A stretch of DNA of 64,000 bases, taken from assembly GCF_017352155.2 (NCBI RefSeq), contig NZ_CP071462.1:2418001-2482000 (forward strand), written 5' to 3'. Under the pieces are notes generated by a model, which did not search any database, was not told where the DNA came from, and worked only from the letters and a program-made list of their open reading frames with translations. This document shows, piece by piece, positions 18,343-25,932 of the stretch. This DNA is from Haloterrigena alkaliphila (GTDB lineage: Archaea > Halobacteriota > Halobacteria > Halobacteriales > Natrialbaceae). How positions within the stretch are numbered: the stretch's first letter is position 1; every line of letters begins with the position of its first letter. The translations under genes were made by a program, and so were the position numbers.

Positions 18343-18879
18343 ATGACGCGCAACCGTTCCCAGACGGACTCCGACCGACGCCCGCGGACGATCTCGCTGT
18401 CCCTGCGCGATCGCGGGCAGACCACGCAGGACTTCGCGGTCGGGATCGGCGTGTTCATCCTGGCGATCGCCTTCGTCTTCTCGTTCCTGCCGACGATGTT
18501 GACCCCCTTCGACTCGTCGGTCACTGGAGGGCAGACGGCACAGGCCGATCGGATCGCGGATCGGGTCGTTCACAATCTATCTGAATCGACGGATCGGCCC
18601 AACGAGATCGACGGCACCGAGTTCAGTGAGGACTACGCTGCCGATGACGCGAACCTGTCCACACTCGTCGGTCTTCGCAGTATCGATCAGGTGAATATTC
18701 GACTCGAGCATCCGAACGGATCCGCGGTCAACGATCCTGGGAACTGGACCGCCGGGTCGGAGTATCGAAATCAATCCGCGGCCAGTTCGGCGCGCCTGGT
18801 AACTGTCGGCGACACCCCCCCGGGCGTCTCCGAGCCCGGCTGTGATCCGGCGTGTCGACTCGTCGTACGGGTATGGTGA
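18343..18879 (+). CDS. Pilin-like secreted protein 1
   Basis: A 178-residue protein with a class III (prepilin) type N-terminus: a charged leader ending in DRG, then QTTQDFAVGIGVFILAIAF as hydrophobic stalk helix. Processing after the glycine by prepilin peptidase is predicted. The mature part is polar and acidic and has two cysteines near the end (GCDPAC). It starts one base after the platform gene stop. Conserved haloarchaeal family by appearance, but I cannot name it with certainty. Likely minor pilin or pseudopilin. Confidence 0.75.
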   Translation: MTRNRSQTDSDRRPRTISLSLRDRGQTTQDFAVGIGVFILAIAFVFSFLPTMLTPFDSSVTGGQTAQADRIADRVVHNLSESTDRPNEIDGTEFSEDYAADDANLSTLVGLRSIDQVNIRLEHPNGSAVNDPGNWTAGSEYRNQSAASSARLVTVGDTPPGVSEPGCDPACRLVVRVW

Positions 18880-18885
18880 TCTGAT

Positions 18886-19536
18886 ATGCAACGATCTACA
18901 TCGACATCCGACGAACGGGGGCAGGCCTACACCCTCGAGGGATTCGTCTCGGCGATGGTCGTCCTGATGGCCCTACTGTTCGCACTCCAGTCGGTCGTCA
19001 TCACGCCGACGACCGGCGGGGTAGGCGATCGGACGGTACAGGCGCAACTGGGACAGGAGGCCCAGGACGCGCTGGTGGTCGCTGCAACGGCGAACGAGAG
19101 CGAGGGGAACCTCACGGAGATGGTTCGCTACTGGGACCCTGCCGAGGAGGAATTCCACAACTCCAGCGAAAATTCGGGGACTGGCTACTACAAGGCCTCG
19201 AACGACACGGAGTTGTACAACGAGTTCTCCCTGGGGAAGACGCTCAACGAGCGGTTCACTGAACGAGGGATGAGCTACAATATCGAACTCGTCTATCAGG
19301 ATCAGGCCGGGGAATTCGACGACGATCACCCGTACCTGGTATATCAGGGTGAGTCGGGGGCGGTGACGGCGAGTTACACCGTCACACTCTTCGAGTCGGA
19401 TAATCTGACGGCACCGGGTCATGAAAATACCCCCATTCGGGAGGCGTGGGAGGATCACGAGTACCCGATTCCGCCGAGTACCGGCGAGGACCAGCCGGTA
19501 TACAACGTTGTGGAGGTGCGCGTATCAGTATGGTAA
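18886..19536 (+). CDS. Pilin-like secreted protein 2
   Basis: A 216-residue protein with leader DERG followed by QAYTLEGFVSAMVVLMALL, a class III signal and stalk helix. The ectodomain contains several N-x-S/T sequons (NES, NLT, NDT) that could be N-glycosylated, as for haloarchaeal surface proteins. It is the second of five tandem pilin-like genes; six bases separate it from gene 1, and gene 3 starts inside its last codons. Confidence 0.75.
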   Translation: MQRSTSTSDERGQAYTLEGFVSAMVVLMALLFALQSVVITPTTGGVGDRTVQAQLGQEAQDALVVAATANESEGNLTEMVRYWDPAEEEFHNSSENSGTGYYKASNDTELYNEFSLGKTLNERFTERGMSYNIELVYQDQAGEFDDDHPYLVYQGESGAVTASYTVTLFESDNLTAPGHENTPIREAWEDHEYPIPPSTGEDQPVYNVVEVRVSVW

Positions 19537-20018
19537 CTACTAGTGATTCAGGCCGTCCCGAACGAGAGGCCGATCGATCGAACGGCCGTGCGGACAGGGC
19601 ACAGGTCATCCTCATCGGTGCCGTCGCACTCGCGTTCATCATTCTCGGCATCGTCGTCGTTTTCAACGGCGTCATCTACACCGAAACGCTGTCGTCGGCC
19701 GACACGAGCCAGAGAGCGAGTAGCGCCGAAACGACCGAACTCGAGGTCAGGCAGGGTGTCGGCTGTCTACTCAACGAGGACGATGAGGGTCTCGTTGACT
19801 CGGTGCGGAAATCGAACCTCGAGGAGGAAATCGAGAACGAATACAGCCGTCTGTACCGAAACGCGACTGCACACTCACAGCCAGCAGTCGTGGACCTCGA
19901 GACCGATCCCTCGCTTATCACTCTCGACGATAGCGTGACCGTCACGATCACCTACGACTCGAACGATCTCACGTACGAACGAGACGTCGAGATCAGTGCG
20001 GAGGAGTGTCCATCATGA
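19530..20018 (+). CDS. Pilin-like secreted protein 3
   Basis: A 162-residue protein with leader DRA followed by the very hydrophobic QVILIGAVALAFIILGIVVV. The ATG at 19530 overlaps the previous gene's last codons by seven bases; an in-frame start at 19446 would overlap far more and is unlikely. Sequons such as NAT occur in the ectodomain. Likely a minor pilin of the same filament. Confidence 0.72.
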   Translation: MVTTSDSGRPEREADRSNGRADRAQVILIGAVALAFIILGIVVVFNGVIYTETLSSADTSQRASSAETTELEVRQGVGCLLNEDDEGLVDSVRKSNLEEEIENEYSRLYRNATAHSQPAVVDLETDPSLITLDDSVTVTITYDSNDLTYERDVEISAEECPS

Positions 20019-20524
20019 TCCGACGACCACACGACGAGACCGACCGCGGGATGTCGATCGCGCTCACGCACATCCTGACGATCGGCATCACGACAATTCT
20101 CATCGCCATGCTCCTGATGGCCGGTAGCACGATGCTGGACACCGAGACCGAGCGGTCGACCCGGACTTCGCTCGAGACCGTCGGCGAGCGACTGGCTGGC
20201 GAGATCGACAACGTCGATCGGATCGCGAACGACAGCGAGGAGGCCAGCGTAACACTCGTCGCCGATCATCCGCGCCGGGTCGCGAACTCACGGTATTCCG
20301 TGGCGTTGCTCGAGGACTGCAGCGGTGACGAGGCGCCATTGATCGACAGTGGCTCGTGCATCGAACTATCGGCGCACAACACCGACGTGACGGTACACGT
20401 GCCGCTCGTGACAGAGAGTGAACTCGATACCGATGCATCGGTATCTGGCGGATCGATCGAAATCGCGTACGAGAACGATGGGAGTGGTGACCGCCACATC
20501 ACGCTGAAGGAGGTCGACCGATGA
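20015..20524 (+). CDS. Pilin-like secreted protein 4
   Basis: A 169-residue protein with leader DRG followed by MSIALTHILTIGITTILIAML. Its ATG overlaps the previous stop as ATGA, with GGAGGAG about 10 bases upstream serving as ribosome binding site; this decides the start at 20015 over 20006. Two cysteines (DCSG and SCIE) could form a disulfide outside the cell. Confidence 0.72.
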   Translation: MIRRPHDETDRGMSIALTHILTIGITTILIAMLLMAGSTMLDTETERSTRTSLETVGERLAGEIDNVDRIANDSEEASVTLVADHPRRVANSRYSVALLEDCSGDEAPLIDSGSCIELSAHNTDVTVHVPLVTESELDTDASVSGGSIEIAYENDGSGDRHITLKEVDR

Positions 20525-21285
20525 GCGACCGACGAACCGAATCGATCGTAGGGATAGAATCAGCCGATCGCGGGGTCTCCGAGGTCGTCGCCTTCGTCCT
20601 CGTCTTCGCGATGATCCTCGGCTCGGTCGGGATATTGTACTCGACCGCGTTCGGTGCGATGAGCGACTATCAGGAGACCGAACAGCAGATCAACGCCGAG
20701 CGAGCGATGGAGGCGCTCGCGGACAACTTCAACGACGTCATCAGAGATAACGGTGTCAATCAGCGCTCCGGTGAACTCTCGCTGCGAGAAGGGACGGTCT
20801 CGACGAGCGGAAGCGGGACGACCCTGGACATCACCGTAAACAAGACTTCGGGGCCTGACGACAGCGTCACCGCCGACCTCGGGGAGTTCACCTACCGGTC
20901 TGACGACAGACGAATCGCGTACGAGGGCGGCGGCCTCGTCAGCGCTGGCGACGACGGCGACTGGAGCCTCGTCCGTAAACGACCACAGCTGAAGTGCGGG
21001 GACGATACTGCAGTCATCTCGCTCGTCACGATTTCGAGCGACGATCGATCCATATCGAGCAGCAGCGGGCTCGAGTTCACGATGGAGGTCGAGGACCGTA
21101 GCAGTACCGTCTACACCGGTGTCGACGACGTCTCGGTGTCGGTCAACGAGACCGACTACGACGACGCGTGGACGGATATCCTCTCGGAATGGGACGATAG
21201 TACTGATACCAAAGGGACGTGTGACTTCGACGATGACGACGGCCGAGTCGTCGTTACGCTCGTCGACGTCGATGTCCACTACTGA
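20521..21285 (+). CDS. Pilin-like secreted protein 5
   Basis: A 254-residue protein, the largest of the five. Leader DRG is followed by VSEVVAFVLVFAMILGSVGIL, which closely resembles the archaeal type IV pilin N-terminus (RGVSxVVGxxL). The rest is a beta-rich acidic domain. ATGA overlap with gene 4. It ends the operon, 34 bases before the convergent gene at 21320. It may be the tip or the main pilin. Confidence 0.75.
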   Translation: MSDRRTESIVGIESADRGVSEVVAFVLVFAMILGSVGILYSTAFGAMSDYQETEQQINAERAMEALADNFNDVIRDNGVNQRSGELSLREGTVSTSGSGTTLDITVNKTSGPDDSVTADLGEFTYRSDDRRIAYEGGGLVSAGDDGDWSLVRKRPQLKCGDDTAVISLVTISSDDRSISSSSGLEFTMEVEDRSSTVYTGVDDVSVSVNETDYDDAWTDILSEWDDSTDTKGTCDFDDDDGRVVVTLVDVDVHY

Positions 21286-21319
21286 CCGGCGCACCCGATT
21301 CGTTCCGTCACGACCCCAT

Positions 21320-22594
21320 CTACTCGGACTCCCAGTCCCCGGTCAGCATCGCCCGTAACCCGGCACGGTCGACCAGCGCCTCGAGTCGAGTCGCCCGTTC
21401 GTCGACGCTTCCCGCGGTCTCGAGGTAGAGCCCGTTCGAGAGCTGTTCTGGCGCGCTCATCGGGGTGCCGTCGGGGTGCGTCGGAGACTCGTTCATGACG
21501 GCTCGAGCGCCGTCGCTCTCGTCGGGACTCCAGGGGACGGTGACCCCCGAGAGGCCGCGCTCGAAGAGATACTCCGCGGTGGCGACCAGCGCCCGATCGG
21601 CACTCGAGTGGCCGATCGCACCGATCGAGCCGCGGTCGTTGAAAAAGCGGACGACGTACTCGCCGTCGCTCTCGTCGTCGTCCTCGCTCGCCGCCTGATC
21701 GGACCGGGAGTCGTGCGATCGGTCGGAGTCGCCGTCGTCCGGGAGGGGCTTCGGTTCACCGTCGGCAGCGGCGTCGTCCCCGCGTTCGCTGGCCGCGTCC
21801 TCCTTGGGGGCTCTCGAGTCCGTTTCCGCCGTGCGCGACGGCTCCGGGCTCTCCGCGGCGCTCGATTCGGCATCGGTTGAGTGGTCGGTCCCCGAAATCG
21901 TCGTTTCGGAAAATTCGATCGAGACGTCGGCGTCGGGAGCCGATTCGAGTTCTCCCGCGGCCCGGCGGTCGTCGTCGGCGAACGACGCGACGAGTCGGTC
22001 GACGAACCGGTCGGCCGCGGACTCGAACTCCGCGCTGTAGGTCCCGCTCTGGTCGGCCGCGTCCGTCAGTTCCGCGACGATCGCGTCCACCAACGTCTCG
22101 CGTTCGACCGCCAGTTGCCGGGCGACGAACGGCCGGGCGTGGCGCTCGAGGCGCTGGCCGATCGTCTCGCGCGTGTAGTGGGCGACGGTCGACTCGTGCT
22201 CGCCCAGTTCGGGCAGCTGGCAGGCCAGCCTGTCGACATCGGTCGTGCCCGCCAGCAGAAGGTAGTCCCGGCCGTTCGTGTAGATCGCGCGGTCGATCCC
22301 CGTCCACGCCATCGTCTCGAGGAGGTCGACGGCCCGCGCTTTCTCGAGGGATTCACTGTAGGACTCCACGGCGACCAACAGGGCGGGGACGCCGCCGACT
22401 GCGAGGACGTACTCGAGGGGCGAGCCGTCGACGGTCGCGTCGGTCAGGCACGCCTCGTCGTGGACGTCCCACCCGAGCGTCTCGAGAAACGGTTCGACGA
22501 GCCAGGCCCGCGTTTCCCGGCGCGTCGCGGGCGGCGTCGAACCGACGAGCGCCCGGGCGCGGCTGACGTACGCGTCGAGGTCGAGTGCACTCAT
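21320..22594 (-). CDS. Nuclease-like (PD-(D/E)XK, HsdR-N-type) acidic protein, probably inactive
   Basis: The N-terminal 170 residues look like the HsdR-N branch of the PD-(D/E)XK fold: ETRAWLVEPFLETLGWDV, then EYVLAVGGVPALLVAVESYS and DRAIYTNGRDYLLL. Where active enzymes have E-x-K this protein has E-S-Y, so catalysis is doubtful. Residues 210-320 are a low-complexity acidic linker. The C-terminal 100 residues contain a small domain (YVVRFFNDRGSIGAIGHSS). It lies 76 bases after cheR on the same strand and could be cotranscribed with chemotaxis genes, but no functional link is known. Confidence 0.6.
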   Translation of the reverse strand: MSALDLDAYVSRARALVGSTPPATRRETRAWLVEPFLETLGWDVHDEACLTDATVDGSPLEYVLAVGGVPALLVAVESYSESLEKARAVDLLETMAWTGIDRAIYTNGRDYLLLAGTTDVDRLACQLPELGEHESTVAHYTRETIGQRLERHARPFVARQLAVERETLVDAIVAELTDAADQSGTYSAEFESAADRFVDRLVASFADDDRRAAGELESAPDADVSIEFSETTISGTDHSTDAESSAAESPEPSRTAETDSRAPKEDAASERGDDAAADGEPKPLPDDGDSDRSHDSRSDQAASEDDDESDGEYVVRFFNDRGSIGAIGHSSADRALVATAEYLFERGLSGVTVPWSPDESDGARAVMNESPTHPDGTPMSAPEQLSNGLYLETAGSVDERATRLEALVDRAGLRAMLTGDWESE

Positions 22595-22670
22595 CTACGT
22601 CGCTATTCGAAGCACGGGTATGTAAGACTCGGTGTGCGTTGCACGGGCCGCGACGGGCGGGCCGAACCGG

Positions 22671-23525
22671 TTAGAGCCCGGTGTTCGATTCCGGCTGATC
22701 GCCGGTCAGGCTGTTCGTCTCCATGGTATCCCGGTTGTAGATGCGCAGGCGCGCGTCGCGGACCGAGAACGCGGACTTGAGGTTCGGCGGGATCGTCTCG
22801 GCCTTTCCGATGACGAGATAGCCTCGGCTGCGAATCGACCGGGCGATCGTCGCCAGCATCGGCTGCTTGTACTCGTTGTCGATGTAGATGAAGAGGTTCC
22901 GGCAGATGACGAGATCGAATCCGGTCTTCGGGTCGTCGTTGATCAGGTCGTGGCGCTCGAACGCGATGTTCCGTCGCACGCGGGGCTTCATCCGATAGGT
23001 CCGCCCGTCTCGCTCGACGTAGTCGGTGTAGTCGTCGAGAAACGAGAGCTGGTCGGCGATGTCGACGGTTCGGGACTCCTCGTAGACGCCCTCGCGGGCC
23101 GTCTCGAGTGCCGGTTCGCTGATGTCGGTGCCGAGGACCCAGACCGACGAGTCGTCGATGTCGGGGTCGTCGTGGGCGAGCATGGACACCGAGTACGGTT
23201 CGCGGCCGTCCGCACAGGCGGCGCTCCAGACGCGGACGGTCTCGTTCGTCGCGGTGAGACACTGGAGGACGTCGCGGATCCCGTCCCAGACGTCGGGGTT
23301 TCGGAAGAACCCCGTGACGTTGATGCTCATGGCCTCGAGCAGCGCCTTCTGTTCGTCGGGATCGGCGCGCAGTTTCTCGAAGTACTCAGCGTACGAGTCG
23401 CTGTTGGTCCGACGGATGCGCGAGGAGACGCGGCGGTCGAGGTAGCTGTCGTTGTAGTGGCTGGTCGCGAAGGAGAGTTCGTCCTCGACGAACGCGAGGA
23501 GTTCGTCGAACGCCTGGTCGCTCAC
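22671..23525 (-). CDS. cheR: Chemotaxis protein methyltransferase CheR
   Basis: A 284-residue SAM-dependent methyltransferase that methylates glutamates on transducer proteins. The N-terminal helical domain ends in NVTGFFRNPDVW, the SAM motif is VWSAACADGREPYS, and FDLVICRNLFIYID is the conserved post-motif segment. The start is a GTG at 23525 that overlaps the cheD stop as GTGA; no in-frame ATG precedes the fold. Last clear gene of the chemotaxis operon. The C-terminal extension of about 20 residues is unremarkable. Confidence 0.93.
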   Translation of the reverse strand: MSDQAFDELLAFVEDELSFATSHYNDSYLDRRVSSRIRRTNSDSYAEYFEKLRADPDEQKALLEAMSINVTGFFRNPDVWDGIRDVLQCLTATNETVRVWSAACADGREPYSVSMLAHDDPDIDDSSVWVLGTDISEPALETAREGVYEESRTVDIADQLSFLDDYTDYVERDGRTYRMKPRVRRNIAFERHDLINDDPKTGFDLVICRNLFIYIDNEYKQPMLATIARSIRSRGYLVIGKAETIPPNLKSAFSVRDARLRIYNRDTMETNSLTGDQPESNTGL

Positions 23526-24043
23526 AGTTCCTTCACTCCGTCCTCGGCGCTTTGATCGGCCGTTTTGACGAGCAGCCGGCCCGTTCCCGGCGTGAACTCG
23601 ACGGTTCGGCCGTAGCCGCCACCGACGTCTTCGGCCACCAGCGGGACGCCGAGTTTCTCGAGTTCCTCTTTGGCGGCGGCGATGTTGCGCTGGCCGACGC
23701 CGTCGCCGAAGCTCTCGAACTCGAACATGTCGCTGCCGCCGGCGATCTTGGCCTCGACGGTGGTGTAGCTGGCGCCCTTTTCGACCATCCGTCGCAGCAG
23801 CGCCCGGATCGCGGTGTCGGCGTACTTGCCGGGTTTGCGGTCGCTGTTGTCGGCGGCGTCGCCGTCGGGCAGCATGACGTGGGCCAGTCCGCCGATATCG
23901 GTTCCGGGGTCGTAGAGAACGATCGCGAGACACGACCCCAGCCCGTAGGATTTGAGCGTATCGTCGCCGTCGCTGATGGCCAGTTCGGAGATCCCGACCT
24001 GGACCGGCGTCGGCGCGCCCGGTTCGGTTCCGTACGTCTTCAT
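23522..24043 (-). CDS. cheD: Chemoreceptor glutamine deamidase CheD
   Basis: The 173-residue enzyme has the CheD Cys-His-Thr triad region: C38 in GLGSCLAIVLYD, H55 in GGLAHVMLP and threonines in SYTTVEAKIAGG. CheD deamidates transducer glutamines and is bound by CheC, which sits next to it here. ATGA overlap with the preceding cheC gene and GTGA overlap with cheR show tight coupling. Confidence 0.94.
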   Translation of the reverse strand: MKTYGTEPGAPTPVQVGISELAISDGDDTLKSYGLGSCLAIVLYDPGTDIGGLAHVMLPDGDAADNSDRKPGKYADTAIRALLRRMVEKGASYTTVEAKIAGGSDMFEFESFGDGVGQRNIAAAKEELEKLGVPLVAEDVGGGYGRTVEFTPGTGRLLVKTADQSAEDGVKEL

Positions 24044-25296
24044 GTGTTGTTGACTTCCTGGAATTCGGCCGTCGTCGGCGTCTCTTCGATCCGATCGACG
24101 TCGAGGTTGTTCAACGCGCGTTCCAGGTCGGCCTCGTCGGGGATCGCGTAGACTTCACAGTCGAACTCTCGACCGTCCGCGACGACGACCGTGTCGAAGA
24201 CGAACGCGAACTCCTGATCCTCCCCGAGCTGGATGATCACGGGATCGACGGCGGCGGCGCCCATGTCGTGGATGAACTCCGGCGTCGAGTGGTCGATCGT
24301 CGTATCGAGGACGTTCGCCCAGCCGTCGAGGAATCCGCTGGCCATGATGTTGCCCAGTTCCTTGATCGCGCTGGTGCCCATTTCGCCGAACCCGTCTTCG
24401 TCGACCTCCATGGGGACCATCGCGTCGACGATCTCGTGGGCCGACTCCTCGTCGAACAGGAAGAGGAGGTAGCCGCTTGGCATCCCGTCGAACTCGAAGG
24501 CGACGCCGACGAGTTTCTCGTCGGCCACCTGTTCGGGGATCGCCTCGAGCGAGACGAAGTTGAGCCGGCGGATCTCGACGCTGGTGTCGATGCCGGTCAG
24601 CGTCGTCGCCGTCTTGGCGACCTCCTCGGCGCCGCGCTCGGCCATGCGGTCGAAGCCGTCGAGTTTGTCGTACTCGATGCCGCCGCTGGTCCGCAGTTGC
24701 TCGAGCAGCGACGACATCGACTCCCGTTTCGGGAAGAGGTAGTGGCTGAAGCCGACCTCGGTGCCGACGGTCTCGATCCGGCTCTGGAAGAGCAAGGCGA
24801 GGTCGTCGTCGTCGGGCGTCTCCTCGATGTCGCCGAAGAAGGGTTCGGCCGTCGCGCCCTGAACGAACTCGGGCGTCGAGACGTCGATGACGGTCTCCAG
24901 GACGTCGGCCCAGCCGTCGATGAATCCGCTGTTCATGATGTGGCCGACCTCGGTCGCGGCGCTTTTCGTCATCTCGTCGAACTCGACGTCGTCGCCGTCG
25001 AGTTCGGCGTCGTCGGCCTCCGCGAGCAGCGTCTCGACGATTCGGAGGGCGTTGTCGCGCTCGAAGACGACCATCGAGTAGCCCTCGATGGCGCCGGTGA
25101 GGTTGACCCGAACGCCGACTTTCTCCGTCGAGTCTTCGAAGTCGCGACGGATCTCCTGTCCGCGCATGAAGTTCAGTTTCGTGACGCCGACTTGCGTTTC
25201 GACCCCGGTCATGTGTGTCAGCCGACCGGCGGCCAGTCCGGCGCCCTCTCGGGCCATCCGGTAGAACGTGCCGAGGGCGTTGACGTCGAGTTTCAT
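24040..25296 (-). CDS. cheC: Tandem CheC-type CheY-P phosphatase / CheC protein (two domains)
   Basis: A 418-residue protein of two CheC repeats, about residues 1-200 and 205-400. CheC active sites read [D/S]-x3-E-x2-N-x22-P. The second repeat has it (SAIKELGNIMASGF ... STPEF), whereas in the first repeat the Asn position is His (SAATEVGHIMNSGF), so one centre looks degenerate. The family removes phosphate from CheY-P and regulates CheD. ATGA overlaps join it to both neighbours. Confidence 0.88.
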   Translation of the reverse strand: MKLDVNALGTFYRMAREGAGLAAGRLTHMTGVETQVGVTKLNFMRGQEIRRDFEDSTEKVGVRVNLTGAIEGYSMVVFERDNALRIVETLLAEADDAELDGDDVEFDEMTKSAATEVGHIMNSGFIDGWADVLETVIDVSTPEFVQGATAEPFFGDIEETPDDDDLALLFQSRIETVGTEVGFSHYLFPKRESMSSLLEQLRTSGGIEYDKLDGFDRMAERGAEEVAKTATTLTGIDTSVEIRRLNFVSLEAIPEQVADEKLVGVAFEFDGMPSGYLLFLFDEESAHEIVDAMVPMEVDEDGFGEMGTSAIKELGNIMASGFLDGWANVLDTTIDHSTPEFIHDMGAAAVDPVIIQLGEDQEFAFVFDTVVVADGREFDCEVYAIPDEADLERALNNLDVDRIEETPTTAEFQEVNNT

Positions 25297-25898
25297 GCGT
25301 GCTGGACTTCGATGCCGTTGACCATTTCGACGAACTCCTCGAGGTCGGGGAACGCGTAGATTTCGGCCTCGATCTGGTAGCTCGGGACGGTCAGGTCCGA
25401 GTCGAAGAACAGTGCGAGATCGTCGCCGCCGAGCCCGGCGGTCCGGGTGACGATCTCTCCCGTCGGGGCGTAGACGAGCTGGGGCGCGGCGATGTCGATC
25501 GCCCGCCCGAGCACGTCGGCCCAGCCGTCGATGAAGCCACTCGCCATCATGTTGCCCATCTCTTCGACGGCGCTGCGGGCCATCTTGCCCGAGACGTCGG
25601 ACATGTCGTCGACGACGTCCCGGAGCATGATCGCCGTGATCTTCTTCGCGCTCGCTTCGGGGAAGAGGATGAGGATGTGGCCGTGGGGTGGATCGAGCAG
25701 TCGAACGCGAACGCCGACTCGCTTGCCCGAGTCCAGCTGGGACTCGATGTCGTCGACGTCGATGAAGTTCGTCTTCGTCACCTCCATCTGGGCGTCCTCG
25801 CCGGTCAGTTTGCTCATGTTGTCGGCGACGCCGTTCGTCCCGACCTTCGCCATTTCGTTGATGAAACTCAGCTTCCGAATATCGACCATTAGCGTCAT
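25293..25898 (-). CDS. cheC: Single-domain CheC protein
   Basis: A 201-residue CheC-family protein with an intact phosphatase-type motif (SAVEEMGNMMASGF, followed by a proline about 23 residues later in APQLVY). It lies 34 bases downstream of cheA and overlaps the tandem cheC gene by ATGA. Haloarchaea commonly carry several CheC homologues next to each other; which acts on CheY-P and which binds CheD cannot be told here. Confidence 0.9.
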   Translation of the reverse strand: MTLMVDIRKLSFINEMAKVGTNGVADNMSKLTGEDAQMEVTKTNFIDVDDIESQLDSGKRVGVRVRLLDPPHGHILILFPEASAKKITAIMLRDVVDDMSDVSGKMARSAVEEMGNMMASGFIDGWADVLGRAIDIAAPQLVYAPTGEIVTRTAGLGGDDLALFFDSDLTVPSYQIEAEIYAFPDLEEFVEMVNGIEVQHA

Positions 25899-25932
25899 GG
25901 GTTCCTCCGTGGGTGTGGATTGTCGTTTAGTG

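Noticed and set aside
14841-18524. 1227-residue minus-strand frame across the pilus ATPase and platform genes
   Set aside because: It crosses the boundary of two clear plus-strand genes and has Arg/His/Ser-rich composition unlike haloarchaeal proteins.
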